Assembly: GCF_022678645.1 (NCBI RefSeq) | Contig: NZ_JALBWV010000024.1 | Location: forward strand, 57,740 to 121,739 | Direction: 5' to 3' | Length of the DNA: 64,000 nt | Origin: Saccharopolyspora soli | GTDB taxonomy: Bacteria; Actinomycetota; Actinomycetes; Mycobacteriales; Pseudonocardiaceae | Part shown: positions 1-8,464 of the stretch, in pieces | How positions within the stretch are numbered: position 1 is the stretch's first letter | Layout: every line of letters starts with the position of its first letter | Notes under the pieces: model-generated | Told to the model about the DNA's origin: nothing | The model's database searches: none | Seen by the model: the letters and a program-made list of their open reading frames with translations, nothing else | Translations under genes and position numbers: made by a program

Positions 1-38
1 TGCTAAAGCGGTGGTAGCGCGGAAAGGGGACAAACTCT

Positions 39-317
39 ATGCGGGCCGAACAGGAACAGCAGTTCCGCGAGTTCGCCGGGGGACGTGCGCTGTGGCTGCG
101 CCGCTCGGCGTACCTGCTGTGCGGCGGCTGGCACCTCGCCGAAGACCTCGTCCAGAACACGTTCCTCGAGCTCTACCGGGCCTGGCGGCGAATAGACAGC
201 TACAACTACGACCCGATCATCGACGACCAGCAGGATCCGACGAAGCGCCCGGAGGTCGCAGTGCCCTTCGAGCAGCTCGACGTGCTCGCCACGGACCCGC
301 AGCTGGCGCTGCACTAG
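39..317 (+). pseudogene. Truncated SigE-type ECF sigma factor (region 2 only)
   Basis: The 92-residue product begins like a SigE-family ECF sigma factor: residues 1-50 contain the region-2 text AYLLCGGWHLAEDLVQ followed by AWRRI. After that the sequence leaves the family. There is no region 4 (the -35 recognition helix-turn-helix), and the tail (SYNYDPIIDDQQD...) is unlike any sigma region I know. Complete members are about 160-180 residues. A purine-rich AAGGGG lies about 10 nt before the ATG. It is either a decayed gene or a small protein that kept only the core-binding part. I favour a remnant, because the stop is followed within about 75 nt by purB. Confidence 0.5.
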
Positions 318-378
318 CGGACCCGTGCCCGTTCGGCGGCAACAGTGGCGCTGCCGCCGAACGGGTGCCTCCCGCCGG

Positions 379-393
379 TATCCTGGCTGTTCG
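379..393 (+). promoter_or_regulatory. Leaderless-type -10 box for purB
   Basis: TATCCT (379-384) lies 8 nt before the GTG at 393 and no Shine-Dalgarno sequence is visible. This is the usual layout of leaderless actinobacterial transcripts and supports the GTG start. No -35 box is obvious. Confidence 0.45.
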
Positions 394-1826
394 TGACGGT
401 CAAGCCCAGCATTCCGAACGTCCTCGCCGCCCGGTACGCCTCGCCCGAGCTGGTCGAGCTGTGGTCACCGCAGCACAAGATCATCCTGGAGCGCAGGCTT
501 TGGCTCGCCGTGCTGCGCGCCCAGGCCGACCTCGGCGTCGAGGTCCCCGAGCACGCGGTGGCCGACTACGAGCGGGTGCTGGAGCAGGTCGACCTGGACT
601 CCATCGCCGCCCGCGAGCGGGTCACCCGGCACGACGTCAAGGCCCGCATCGAGGAGTTCAACGCCCTCGCCGGTCACGAGCAGATCCACAAGGGCATGAC
701 CTCGCGGGATCTCACCGAGAACGTCGAGCAGTTGCAGGTCCGCCGCAGCCTGGAGCACGTCCGGGACCGCACGGTCGCCGTCCTGGCGCGACTGGCCGAG
801 CTGGCCGGTCAGTACGGCGAGCTCGTCATGGCCGGGCGCTCGCACAACGTCGCCGCGCAGGCGACCACCCTCGGCAAGCGCTTCGCCACCGCCGCCGACG
901 AACTGCTCGTCGGCTTCCAGCGGTTGGAGGAGCTGCTCACCCGCTACCCGCTGCGCGGCATCAAGGGCCCGGTCGGAACCGCGCAGGACATGCTCGACCT
1001 GCTCGGCGGCGACACCGCCAAGCTCGCCGAGCTGGAGCGCCGCGTCGCCGGTCACCTCGGCTTCGGCCGGACGCTGACCAGCGTCGGCCAGGTCTACCCG
1101 CGCTCGCTGGACTTCGAGGTGCTCACCGCGCTCGCCCAGCTCGCCGCCGCACCGTCCAATGTGGCCACCACGATCCGGCTGATGGCCGGGCACGAGCTGG
1201 TGACCGAAGGCTTCAAGCCGGGTCAGGTCGGCTCCAGCGCGATGCCGCACAAGATGAACACCCGGTCCTGCGAACGGATCAACGGGCTCGCGGTGGTGCT
1301 GCGCGGCTACCTCTCGATGGTCGGCGAGCTCGCGGGCGACCAGTGGAACGAAGGCGACGTGTCCTGCTCGGTGGTGCGCCGGGTGGCCCTGCCGGACGCG
1401 TTCTTCGCCTTCGACGGGTTGTTGGAGACGTTCCTGACGGTGCTCGACGAGTTCGGCGCGTTCCCCGCCGTGGTGGCCCGCGAACTCGACCGCTACCTGC
1501 CGTTCCTGGCCACCACCAAGGTCCTGATGGCGGCGGTGCGGGCCGGTGTCGGTCGCGAGACCGCGCACGAGGCGATCAAGGAGAACGCGGTGGCGGTCGC
1601 GCTGGACATGCGCGAGCGGGGCGCGGAGGGCAACGACCTGCTGGACCGGCTCGCCGCGGACGAGCGGCTGCCGCTGGACCGCGCGGAACTGGAGTCGCTG
1701 CTGGCGGACCGACTGGCGTTCACCGGTGCGGCGGCGGCCCAAGTCGGCGACGTCATCGCCGAGATCGAGAAGATCACCGCCCGCTACCCCGAAGCAGCGG
1801 CCTACCGCCCCAGCGACATCCTCTGA
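393..1826 (+). CDS. purB: Adenylosuccinate lyase PurB
   Basis: Cleaves SAICAR to AICAR plus fumarate and adenylosuccinate to AMP plus fumarate, in the cytosolic purine pathway. The 477-residue protein carries the fumarase/aspartase superfamily signature SSAMPHKMN near residues 280-290 (flexible catalytic-serine loop), with GMTSRDLTEN and RSHNVAAQA upstream as the other active-site regions. The frame is open back to 345, but I take the GTG at 393 (protein begins TVKPSIPNVLAARYAS). It gives the normal family length and follows a leaderless-type TATCCT box. It stands apart from purC, with a convergent TenA gene between them, so it is probably transcribed alone. Confidence 0.95.
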   Translation: MTVKPSIPNVLAARYASPELVELWSPQHKIILERRLWLAVLRAQADLGVEVPEHAVADYERVLEQVDLDSIAARERVTRHDVKARIEEFNALAGHEQIHKGMTSRDLTENVEQLQVRRSLEHVRDRTVAVLARLAELAGQYGELVMAGRSHNVAAQATTLGKRFATAADELLVGFQRLEELLTRYPLRGIKGPVGTAQDMLDLLGGDTAKLAELERRVAGHLGFGRTLTSVGQVYPRSLDFEVLTALAQLAAAPSNVATTIRLMAGHELVTEGFKPGQVGSSAMPHKMNTRSCERINGLAVVLRGYLSMVGELAGDQWNEGDVSCSVVRRVALPDAFFAFDGLLETFLTVLDEFGAFPAVVARELDRYLPFLATTKVLMAAVRAGVGRETAHEAIKENAVAVALDMRERGAEGNDLLDRLAADERLPLDRAELESLLADRLAFTGAAAAQVGDVIAEIEKITARYPEAAAYRPSDIL

Positions 1827-1836
1827 CCGACGGGCG

Positions 1837-2487
1837 TCACGCCCAGTGGGCGTTGAAGAAGTCCAGTTCGCAGCGGGTCGCCTGCTGGAACAGGCGCAGG
1901 CAGCGGGCCCGGTCGCGCTCGTCGAGATCAGCGCCCACCCGGTCCAGTTCGCGGCACAGCCACTGCACCCAGCTCTGGAATTCCGGGTTGTTGTGCAATG
2001 CGATCCACTCGGCGTGCACGAAGTTCTCCGGCAGCGCGGCTGGCGCGCGCATCGCCCACTCCAGGTAGGTCCACTCCGCGACGGTCAGCACCGTCAGCAC
2101 CTCGGCGTAGCCGCCGCGCGCGTTGGTGTCGTTCATCAGGTTCCGGAACGCCGTGGTCGCCTCGTCCAACTTCGGGTGCACCCGGTCCGACTCGCCGACC
2201 CCCAACGCGTCGAACGCGCGCTGGAAGTAGGTGTTCTCCTCGCTGGTGATCACGGCGATGCTGCCCGCGATCGCCAGCCGCGAGGAGTAGCGGTCGGCCT
2301 TGGCCAGCGCGGCACCGAGCAGCGCCAGGAAGTCGTCGACGAACTGGTAGTCCTGCACCAGGTAGGAACGCATCGAGTCGACCGGGACCAACCCGTCGAA
2401 CAGGCCCTGGGTGAACGGATGCGTGATGACCGCCGTCCAGTCGGGTTCGCTGCGCTGGCGAAGCCATTCGGTGAATGTCTCGGTCAC
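1837..2487 (-). CDS. TenA/thiaminase II family protein
   Basis: A 216-residue all-helical TenA-family protein. TenA enzymes salvage thiamin breakdown products by hydrolysing aminopyrimidines. Family features are [10 protein letters not shown] near residue 22, the [12 protein letters not shown] block near 42, and the C-terminal [10 protein letters not shown], which holds the conserved glutamate. The nucleophilic cysteine expected in the [10 protein letters not shown] helix is not present, so it resembles the cysteine-less TenA_E class, whose substrate is less certain. It lies between purB and purC, convergent with purB (10 nt apart) and divergent from purC. No other thiamin genes are nearby. 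The ATG start is preceded by GGAGGACTT. Confidence 0.85.
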   Translation of the reverse strand: MTETFTEWLRQRSEPDWTAVITHPFTQGLFDGLVPVDSMRSYLVQDYQFVDDFLALLGAALAKADRYSSRLAIAGSIAVITSEENTYFQRAFDALGVGESDRVHPKLDEATTAFRNLMNDTNARGGYAEVLTVLTVAEWTYLEWAMRAPAALPENFVHAEWIALHNNPEFQSWVQWLCRELDRVGADLDERDRARCLRLFQQATRCELDFFNAHWA

Positions 2488-2584
2488 GAAGTCCTCCTGT
2501 GCGCCGGATGGGCCATGCCGGGTTCATACCACCGGACCGGCCCGGCTGCGGGCACCCGGCCCCCGGTGCGCGAGAATCCAGCAC

Positions 2585-3478
2585 GTGGTTGCACTCGCCG
2601 ATTACCCCCAGATCGCGGCAGGCAAGGTTCGCCAGCTGCACGCCGTGGACGACGAACACCTGCTGCTGGTGGCCTCCGATCGCATCTCGGCGTTCGACCA
2701 CGTGCTCGACACGCCGATCCCGGACAAGGGCCGGGTGCTGACCGCGATGAGCGTGTTCTGGTTCGAGCTGCTCGCCGATCTGGTGCCCAACCACCTGGTC
2801 GCCTTCGACGACGTGCGGATCCCCGGCGAGGTGCGCGGTCGGGCGCTGTTGGTGCGGCGGCTGGAGATGCTGCCGGTCGAGTGCGTGGCGCGCGGCTACC
2901 TCACCGGCTCCGGGCTCGCGGACTACCAGCGCACCGGCGCGGTGTGCGGGGTGGCGCTGCCGGACGGGCTCACCGAGGCGTCCCGGCTGCCGGAGCCGAT
3001 CTTCACCCCGGCGACCAAGGCCGAGATCGGTGACCACGACGAGAACATCAGCTTCGAAGCGGCGGCCGCGCAGCTGGGCGCCGAGCGCGCCGCGCAGCTG
3101 CGCGACGTCACGGTCCGGGTGTACGAGCGGGCTGCGGAGCACGCGCGCAGCCGCGGCGTGATCCTCGCGGACACCAAGTTCGAATTCGGCCTCGCCCCGG
3201 ACGGTGCCCTGGTGCTCGGCGACGAGGTGCTGACGCCCGACTCGTCCCGGTACTGGCCAGCGGACGGCTACCAGCCGGGCAAGGTGCAGCCGTCGTTCGA
3301 CAAGCAGGTCGTGCGCAACTGGTTGACCTCGCCCGCCTCCGGCTGGGACCGCGCCGCGGACACCCCGCCGCCTCCGCTGCCGGATGACGTCATCGCCACC
3401 ACCCGCTCCCGCTACATCGAGGCATACGAACTGATCACCGGCCGCCCCTTCACCGCCTGGCCTCGCCCGACGGGGTAG
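2585..3478 (+). CDS. purC: SAICAR synthetase PurC
   Basis: Phosphoribosylaminoimidazole-succinocarboxamide synthase: joins aspartate to CAIR using ATP. The 297-residue protein shows the usual landmarks: an N-terminal GKVRQL nucleotide-binding loop, DRISAFDH near residue 37, the [12 protein letters not shown] block near 100, GDHDENIS, the [10 protein letters not shown] segment near 195, and [12 protein letters not shown] near 218. The frame is open upstream to 2411, but homology starts at the GTG at 2585. GAGAAT lies 7 nt before it, so the transcript may be leaderless. The next gene begins 178 nt downstream, after a small palindrome. Confidence 0.95.
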   Translation: MVALADYPQIAAGKVRQLHAVDDEHLLLVASDRISAFDHVLDTPIPDKGRVLTAMSVFWFELLADLVPNHLVAFDDVRIPGEVRGRALLVRRLEMLPVECVARGYLTGSGLADYQRTGAVCGVALPDGLTEASRLPEPIFTPATKAEIGDHDENISFEAAAAQLGAERAAQLRDVTVRVYERAAEHARSRGVILADTKFEFGLAPDGALVLGDEVLTPDSSRYWPADGYQPGKVQPSFDKQVVRNWLTSPASGWDRAADTPPPPLPDDVIATTRSRYIEAYELITGRPFTAWPRPTG

Positions 3479-3483
3479 GGGCG

Positions 3484-3501
3484 CAATTTCTCGCGAAATT
3501 G
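3484..3501. repeat. Palindrome of the ATTTC-GCGAAAT type, copy 1
   Basis: CAATTTC/GAAATTG arms of 7 bp around a TCGC loop, 6 nt after the purC stop. It is the same motif as at 4842-4859 and at the tip of the hairpin at 6695-6730. Its position suggests a terminator or mRNA 3'-end structure. Confidence 0.55.
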
Positions 3502-3656
3502 TCCGGCTTCCCCCGGTGGGGGCATGCGTCGGCGTGTCGGCGTCCCGAAGCGTCCAGGCGTGTCGAAGGTGACGGCGTGGAGGTTCGCCGGATTTGCGCC
3601 GAGGGGACACCTCGCGGTCAAGTCGTGGACACCCGGACCAGGCCAAATGGGGCACT

Positions 3657-4376
3657 GTGAGCACGCCGCTCGTGGTGTCGTTGTCCGGGCTGGGCCACCG
3701 GGTGCTGGACCAGTGCGCGGACTTCGCCGCAGAACTGGACCGCCGCCAGGTGCCGCTGTCCCTGCTGATCGCGCCGCGCCCGGATCATCTCGAAGCGCAC
3801 CGCGCGCGATCCCCGGTGCTGCACTGGCTGGCGGAGCGCTTGGCACAGCGGGATGCCGTGAGCCTGTACGGCTTCGCTCGGGTTTCACCCGGACTGCGGG
3901 CCCGCCTCGCACCGGCCGCTCGGCTTCCGGCGCACGAAGCGGGGCTTCGGCTGGTGGCCGCGTCGGCGGTGCTTGAGCAGGCCGGGCTGCGGACGGACAG
4001 CTTCATCCCACCGCGCTGGCTGGCCTCGCCGGGCACGGTGACCGCGTTGCGGCGTCGCGGTTTCGCGGTCTGCGCGGACGCGATGGTGGTGCGGGAACTC
4101 GCGACCGGCCAGGTGCACCGGGCTCGGATCCGGATGCTCGGACCCGGCGCGCGGATCGAGCCGTGGTGGTGCCGGGCGCTGGTGCTGGGGGCCGGGCGGG
4201 CGGCCCGCCGCGGCCGGTTGGTCCGGCTCGCGGTGGACGCCGCTGAACTGCACAAACCCGCTGCGCGGCAGGCGATTCTGGATGCCATCGACCTCGCGCT
4301 GCACCACGGCGCGCGGCCGGTCACCTATGCCGCGTTCGCCCGCCGACGGGCGTCGGCGCACCGCGACAGGGGATGA
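3657..4376 (+). CDS. DUF2334-like (polysaccharide-deacetylase-fold) protein
   Basis: A 239-residue protein. The N-terminus (LVVSLSGLGHRVLDQCADFAAELDRRQVPLS) fits the DUF2334 family, which has the NodB/polysaccharide deacetylase barrel. I see no convincing metal triad, so catalysis is uncertain. It has no signal peptide or membrane helix, so it is probably cytosolic. The start is taken at the GTG at 3657, where the conserved sequence begins; the frame extends upstream without homology. It lies downstream of purC in the same direction. Function unknown. Confidence 0.65.
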   Translation: MSTPLVVSLSGLGHRVLDQCADFAAELDRRQVPLSLLIAPRPDHLEAHRARSPVLHWLAERLAQRDAVSLYGFARVSPGLRARLAPAARLPAHEAGLRLVAASAVLEQAGLRTDSFIPPRWLASPGTVTALRRRGFAVCADAMVVRELATGQVHRARIRMLGPGARIEPWWCRALVLGAGRAARRGRLVRLAVDAAELHKPAARQAILDAIDLALHHGARPVTYAAFARRRASAHRDRG

Positions 4377-4472
4377 GGATCCCTTCATTCGAGCTTCAGG
4401 GCTGCCTCACGATCGACATCGATGCTGGTTCTCGTCCGGGAGAGAAGTCCCAGCGAGCGAAAGACGGGAACC

Positions 4473-4835
4473 ATGCGGAACACGAAGCGGACCTGGTTGG
4501 TGGCGGCAGCGGCGGTGGCGTTGGTGGGCCTCGGCGGCACGGGCGTCGCGCTCGCCGCCGACAACGGTGCGAACCCGGCCCCGGCCAGCGGCTCCCAACC
4601 AGCCTCCACCGACCTGCCCCTGGCACCCCAACAGCCCCTGACGTGCATCGACGACGACCCGTTCGACGACGCGGACGATCGTTTCGACGATGCCGATGAC
4701 CGGTTCGACGACTGCGACGACCAGTTCGGCGCGGACGACCAGTTCGACCACCGCTTCGACGACCGGGACGACCACCTCGACGACCGCTTCGACGACGACG
4801 CGGACGACGGCCTCGACGACCGGTTCGACGACTGA
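4473..4835 (+). CDS. Secreted Asp-rich low-complexity protein
   Basis: 120 residues. A Sec signal peptide (MRNTKRTWLVAAAAVALVGLG, cleavage after GVALA) precedes a short Pro/Ala linker and then about 65 residues made almost entirely of imperfect DDRFDD units. These contain Asp, with periodic Phe and a few Arg, His and Gln. The mature tail is strongly acidic and could bind Ca2+ or other cations outside the cell, but no known domain is recognised. Two Cys occur in the tail. The start was chosen at 4473 because it begins the signal peptide and follows GACGGGAA; the frame is open to 4422. The repeat is also visible in the DNA as iterated GACGA. Confidence 0.7.
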   Translation: MRNTKRTWLVAAAAVALVGLGGTGVALAADNGANPAPASGSQPASTDLPLAPQQPLTCIDDDPFDDADDRFDDADDRFDDCDDQFGADDQFDHRFDDRDDHLDDRFDDDADDGLDDRFDD

Positions 4836-4841
4836 ACCATC

Positions 4842-4900
4842 CGATTTCGCGCGAAATCGCCTGCCAGCGCTCTCCCGATGCACGTCGGGAGGGCGCTGGC
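4842..4900. terminator. Palindrome copy 2 plus bidirectional terminator hairpin
   Basis: Between two convergent genes. First comes the palindrome CGATTTC-GCGC-GAAATCG (4842-4859). It is followed by a strong hairpin with outer arms GCCAGCGC (4863-4870) and GCGCTGGC (4893-4900) and inner arms CTCCCGA/TCGGGAG. No U-tract is present, as is common in actinobacteria. Confidence 0.75.
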
Positions 4901-4908
4901 GGTCGGCG

Positions 4909-5544
4909 TCAGACCGTGGTCCGGGTGCCCCTGGTCAGGACGTCGACAGTGGTGTCCTTCGGGCCGAGCTGGTCGAACATGCGGTAGTGCATCTGCGGCA
5001 TCGCCAGCACCGCTTCGTGGATCGGCACCGCCGCGCGCGGCGCCACCGCACGCAGGAAGTCGACCGCCTCGGAGAGCTTCAGCCACGGCGCCCCGGTCGG
5101 CAGGCCGAGCACGTCGACCCGCTGTTCCGGCACGAAGAACGAATCGCCCGGGTGGTAGAAGGCGCCGTGGTCGACGAGGTAGCCGATGTTGTCGACCACC
5201 GGGATGTCCGGGTGGATCACCGCGTGCGTCCCGCCGACCACGTTGATCGTCGCGCCGGCCAGCTCCAGCGACTCACCGGCTCGCGCGGTGGTGGCCGACA
5301 GCCCCTTCTCCGCGATCAACGGCGCCGAACCCGGATCGGCCACCAGCCGGGCGTTCGGGTTGGCCGACAGCAGCGCCGGGAGTCGGTCGAAGTCGAGGTG
5401 GTCGACGTGCTGGTGCGTGATCAGCACGGCGTCGAGGTCGCGGAGGTCCTCGAAGTCGGTGGAGAACGTGCCGGGATCGATCAGCAGCCGAGCCGACTCG
5501 GTCTCGATCAGCACGCACGCGTGTCCGAAGTGGGTGATCTGCAC
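4909..5544 (-). CDS. Metallo-beta-lactamase-fold hydrolase (UlaG-like)
   Basis: A 211-residue MBL-fold metal-dependent hydrolase of the UPF0173/UlaG-like group. The metal motif THQHVDH is at residues 43-49, with the preceding LLIDPGTFSTD strand, then GGTHAVIHP near 105 and YHPGDSFF near 130 as later metal ligands. The start is the GTG at 5544, which has a perfect AGGAGGA 6 nt upstream; a longer open frame to 5580 lacks such a site. It is convergent with the Asp-rich gene and shares a terminator with it. The substrate cannot be told from sequence. Confidence 0.8.
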   Translation of the reverse strand: MQITHFGHACVLIETESARLLIDPGTFSTDFEDLRDLDAVLITHQHVDHLDFDRLPALLSANPNARLVADPGSAPLIAEKGLSATTARAGESLELAGATINVVGGTHAVIHPDIPVVDNIGYLVDHGAFYHPGDSFFVPEQRVDVLGLPTGAPWLKLSEAVDFLRAVAPRAAVPIHEAVLAMPQMHYRMFDQLGPKDTTVDVLTRGTRTTV

Positions 5545-5638
5545 GGTGATTCCTCCTCGATGCGCCAGCGACGACTCCACTCTTGCACGACGCGACGGTG
5601 TGCTCAGCCGGTGCGTCAGCGGCGGCGCGGAGCCGGAG

Positions 5639-6631
5639 TCACCACACCCGCTGGTCCAGCGCGGCGAGCAGTTCGGCCTCTTCGGCGGGGTTGAGACCGG
5701 CCCGGCGCTCCCGGTCCAGGCCGAGCTCGCGCTCGGTCGCCAGGGTCGCCGACACGGTCTCGGCGAGCGGCCGGATGCGCAGCCCGGCGTCCAGCGCGGG
5801 AGCCGCGTCGTGCGAGACGAGGCCGTGGTGGCTCTCCGGCAGCCAGAGCGGCAGCGACTTCGGCCCGCTCCACGGCTGCACCGCCGCTTCGGTCAGGGCT
5901 TCCGGCGCGACGGCCACCAGTTCGGTGCCCGGTGGCGCGACGAGCTCGGCGATCTCCTCGAGCAGGGGGCCCAGCGCGGTGGTGGGGCCGCTGCCGTCGA
6001 AGGTTCCGGTCGTGCCGCGCTCCGCAGCGGTCACGATCCACTCCGCCAGGTCGCGCACGTCGGTGTGCTGGGTCGGCTGGTCGGGAGCGTCCGGCACGAG
6101 CACCCGGCCGCCGCGTGAGATGCGCGTCGGCCAGTACCCGAACCGGTCCGAGATGTCGTTCGGCCCGCTGATCAGGCCGGGGCGCAGCACGAAAGCCCGG
6201 TCCCCGAGCGCGGCGCGCACCGCGTCCTCGCAAGCCACCTTGATGCCGCCGTACGACTCGGGAGTGCTCACGTCTTCGGAGTCGGTGATCGGGTCCAACA
6301 ACCGCCCATCAGTGCTCTGACCAGTTGTTTCGTTGTCCGCGTAGACGTTGATGGTGGATACGAAACTCCAGTGCCCGGCTGTTGTCCCCAGCGCGTCGAG
6401 CGCGTCCCGCACCCAGCGGTAGTTCCGCGCCACATCGACCACGCCGTCGAATCGTTCCGCCGCGAGCGCGCCGAGCCCGTGCTCCCGATCAACCGGAATC
6501 AGCGCCGCACCATCGGGCAAGGCGCCGCTCGACCCGCGCGCGGCGCAGTAGACATCATGTCCGCGCCGAACAGCCTCGGCCGCCACCGCGTGCCCCAGGA
6601 AAACCGTTCCGCCCAATACCAGCATCCGCAT
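5639..6631 (-). CDS. NAD(P)-dependent epimerase/dehydratase (extended SDR)
   Basis: 330 residues. The N-terminal Rossmann motif GGTVFLG (residues 7-13) and the active-site YGGIK (Tyr/Lys) near residue 127, preceded by a SFVSTINVY strand, identify an atypical extended short-chain dehydrogenase. The C-terminal half is the variable substrate domain. Related actinobacterial proteins are annotated as NAD-dependent epimerases or reductases without known substrate. It is in the same direction as the MBL-fold gene, about 95 nt upstream of it, and may be co-transcribed. Confidence 0.8.
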   Translation of the reverse strand: MRMLVLGGTVFLGHAVAAEAVRRGHDVYCAARGSSGALPDGAALIPVDREHGLGALAAERFDGVVDVARNYRWVRDALDALGTTAGHWSFVSTINVYADNETTGQSTDGRLLDPITDSEDVSTPESYGGIKVACEDAVRAALGDRAFVLRPGLISGPNDISDRFGYWPTRISRGGRVLVPDAPDQPTQHTDVRDLAEWIVTAAERGTTGTFDGSGPTTALGPLLEEIAELVAPPGTELVAVAPEALTEAAVQPWSGPKSLPLWLPESHHGLVSHDAAPALDAGLRIRPLAETVSATLATERELGLDRERRAGLNPAEEAELLAALDQRVW

Positions 6632-6694
6632 ACCGGCACCCTGCCCCCAGCAACTCCGCCACCGCGAGCCTTCTCGCTACCGGTGAACAGCGCC

Positions 6695-6730
6695 GGGGGT
6701 TCGCAATTTCCCGCGAAATCGCGAACCCCC
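6695..6730 (-). terminator. Hairpin terminator with ATTTC/GAAAT core
   Basis: GGGGGTTCGC (6695-6704) pairs with GCGAACCCCC (6721-6730). The apical stem ATTTC-CCGC-GAAAT is copy 3 of the palindrome seen at 3484 and 4842. It lies immediately downstream of the leftward gene ending at 6738. Confidence 0.8.
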
Positions 6731-6737
6731 AGCTGAC

Positions 6738-7142
6738 TCACTTGATCACGTTGATCGTCATGGTTGGGCCCGCGCCGCCGCCGACTCGGGTGTGCACGAC
6801 GTACTCACCGGGCGGGACGTCGGCGATGGTGGCCACCGCCTCGGCGTAGCCGTCGCGGTCGGTCACGATCTGGGCGAGGCCCTCGTCCGCGCCCACCGGG
6901 TGTTCGCCGCCGCGCACGAATGCCGCCGACGAGATCCAGTTGACCCCTTCCAGGCCGTGGTCCAGGCGCATGACCAGCGTGTTCCCCGGTCGCACCTGCG
7001 ACTTGTCGGCGGTCAGCCCGGCCGGTTCGGCGGGTGCGACGGCGGCTGGTCCGGTGCTCGGCGCCGCCATCGCCGGGACCGTCGTGAGCAGCGCGAGACC
7101 GGCGAGCAGTCCAGCGGCCAGCAGCGTCTTGAATGTGCGCAT
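6738..7142 (-). CDS. Small secreted protein, unknown
   Basis: 134 residues with a clear Sec signal peptide (hydrophobic stretch 8-24, cleavage after AMA). The roughly 105-residue mature part reads as a beta-rich domain (SQVRPGNTLVMRLDHGLEGVNWISSAAF ... VPPGEYVVHTRVGG), similar in texture to secreted Ig-like actinobacterial proteins. No catalytic motif is visible. It is divergent from purS and has its own terminator downstream. Exported; function unknown. Confidence 0.65.
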   Translation of the reverse strand: MRTFKTLLAAGLLAGLALLTTVPAMAAPSTGPAAVAPAEPAGLTADKSQVRPGNTLVMRLDHGLEGVNWISSAAFVRGGEHPVGADEGLAQIVTDRDGYAEAVATIADVPPGEYVVHTRVGGGAGPTMTINVIK

Positions 7143-7398
7143 CGGTATGCGTTCCCCTCAGTGATTCGCAATCTGCAGCGGGGGCTTCGGGCGCCCCGGT
7201 CGTAATAGACGTCCGACTCCGCAGAGGTTTAGACAATTCGACGCGAATGTGGCGGACAACACAGCTCGGTTGGTGAGCCACGCCGCACCCGCGCCACCTG
7301 GCCGACCGGGCGAACTCCCAGCTCAGTTACGCTTTGGCAGTACTGCTGGCCATCCGCCGGGTCCCGGCGGATCTGCACGGAAACCGGGAGCAGCACCC

Positions 7399-7638
7399 GT
7401 GGCCCGAGTCGTTGTCGACGTCATGCCGAAGCAGGAGATCCTCGATCCGCAGGGACAGGCGGTGGCGAACGCGCTGCCCCGACTCGGGTTCGACGGCATC
7501 ACCGAAGTCCGCCAGGGGAAGCGTTTCGAGCTGGAGGTCGCCGACCACGTCGACGACGACACGCTCGCCAAGATCGCCGAGACACTGCTGGCCAACCCGG
7601 TGATCGAGGACTGGACAGTCCGCCGGGTGGAAGCATGA
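7399..7638 (+). CDS. purS: FGAM synthase subunit PurS
   Basis: The small subunit of the three-part PurL/PurQ/PurS formylglycinamidine ribonucleotide synthase; PurS dimers bridge the synthetase and glutaminase. The 79-residue protein begins [18 protein letters not shown] and ends [11 protein letters not shown], the full family length. The frame is open upstream to 7249, but the GTG at 7399 starts the homology and follows CGGGAG. Its stop overlaps the ATG of a 51-codon ORF (ATGA at 7635), so translation is coupled onward to that ORF and then purQ. Confidence 0.93.
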   Translation: MARVVVDVMPKQEILDPQGQAVANALPRLGFDGITEVRQGKRFELEVADHVDDDTLAKIAETLLANPVIEDWTVRRVEA

Positions 7639-7790
7639 GCAGCCCGGTGCCAACCCCAGTCCTCCCCAACCGCACCTCAGGGGACCGCGACGCGAGCCAG
7701 CCACCAGAAACCACGCAACGCGAGATTCGGCTGGACGCAACCACCACTGCAAATCGCGGAGGGGCGGAACTGGAGGCGGGACAGCCATGA
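7635..7790 (+). CDS. 51-residue ORF coupled between purS and purQ
   Basis: This frame exactly fills the gap between purS and purQ. Its ATG overlaps the purS stop (ATGA, 7635-7638) and its TGA overlaps the purQ ATG (ATGA, 7787-7790). The product ([19 protein letters not shown] ... [10 protein letters not shown]) is hydrophilic, rich in Pro, Thr, Arg and Glu, with no Cys, no membrane segment and no domain I know. The purQ ribosome site GGAGGCGGG is inside its 3' end. Translation through this ORF may simply couple purQ to purS, or it may make a real small protein. The double 4-nt overlap is unlikely to be accidental. Confidence 0.6.
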   Translation: MSSPVPTPVLPNRTSGDRDASQPPETTQREIRLDATTTANRGGAELEAGQP

Positions 7791-8464
7791 GCGCGAAGAT
7801 CGGCATCATCACCTTCCCCGGCACCCTCGACGACGTCGACGCCGCGCGGGCCGTGCGCCGCGCTGGTGCCGAATCGGTCGCCCTCTGGCACGCCGACCAC
7901 GACCTGCGCGGGGTCGACGCGGTGATCGTGCCCGGCGGCTTCTCCTACGGCGACTACCTGCGCTGCGGCGCGATCGCCAAGTTCGCCCCGGTGATGGCGG
8001 AAGTGGTCGAGGCCGCCCGCAAGGGCATGCCGGTGCTCGGGGTTTGCAACGGTTTCCAGATCCTGTGCGAGTCCGGGCTGCTGCCCGGCGTGCTGACCCG
8101 CAACGCGGGCCTGCACTACGTCTGCCGGGATCAGTGGTTGCAGGTGGCGAACAACACCAGCGCCTGGACCACCCGTTACGAGGCGGGCGCCGAGCTGCTG
8201 ATCCCGATCAAGCACGGCGAGGGCAACTACATGGCCGAGCAGGCGGTCCTCGACGAGCTCGAAGGCGAAGGCCGGGTGCTGTTCCGCTACACCGGCGAGA
8301 ACCCGAACGGCTCGCAGCGCGACATCGCGGGCATCACCGACGCGCGCGGGCGGGTCGCGGGCATGATGCCGCACCCGGAGCACGCGATCGACGCGTTGAC
8401 CGGGCCCACCGACGACGGCCTCGGCATGTTCCTGTCCGTTCTGGATGCACTGGTGGCAGCGTGA
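7787..8464 (+). CDS. purQ: FGAM synthase glutaminase subunit PurQ
   Basis: Class I glutamine amidotransferase subunit that supplies ammonia to PurL. In its 225 residues the nucleophile lies in [11 protein letters not shown] (Cys about residue 87) and the His/Glu of the triad in MMPHPEHA near 195. [13 protein letters not shown] near residue 45 is the family oxyanion-loop region. GGAGGCGGG sits 6-7 nt before the ATG. The stop overlaps the purL GTG (GTGA, 8461-8464), so the two subunits are translationally coupled. Confidence 0.96.
   Translation: MSAKIGIITFPGTLDDVDAARAVRRAGAESVALWHADHDLRGVDAVIVPGGFSYGDYLRCGAIAKFAPVMAEVVEAARKGMPVLGVCNGFQILCESGLLPGVLTRNAGLHYVCRDQWLQVANNTSAWTTRYEAGAELLIPIKHGEGNYMAEQAVLDELEGEGRVLFRYTGENPNGSQRDIAGITDARGRVAGMMPHPEHAIDALTGPTDDGLGMFLSVLDALVAA

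Noticed and set aside
8044..8460. Upstream extension of the purL frame inside purQ
   Set aside because: It is Arg/Pro-rich, lacks homology and overlaps purQ fully; the GTG at 8461 overlapping the purQ stop is the natural start.
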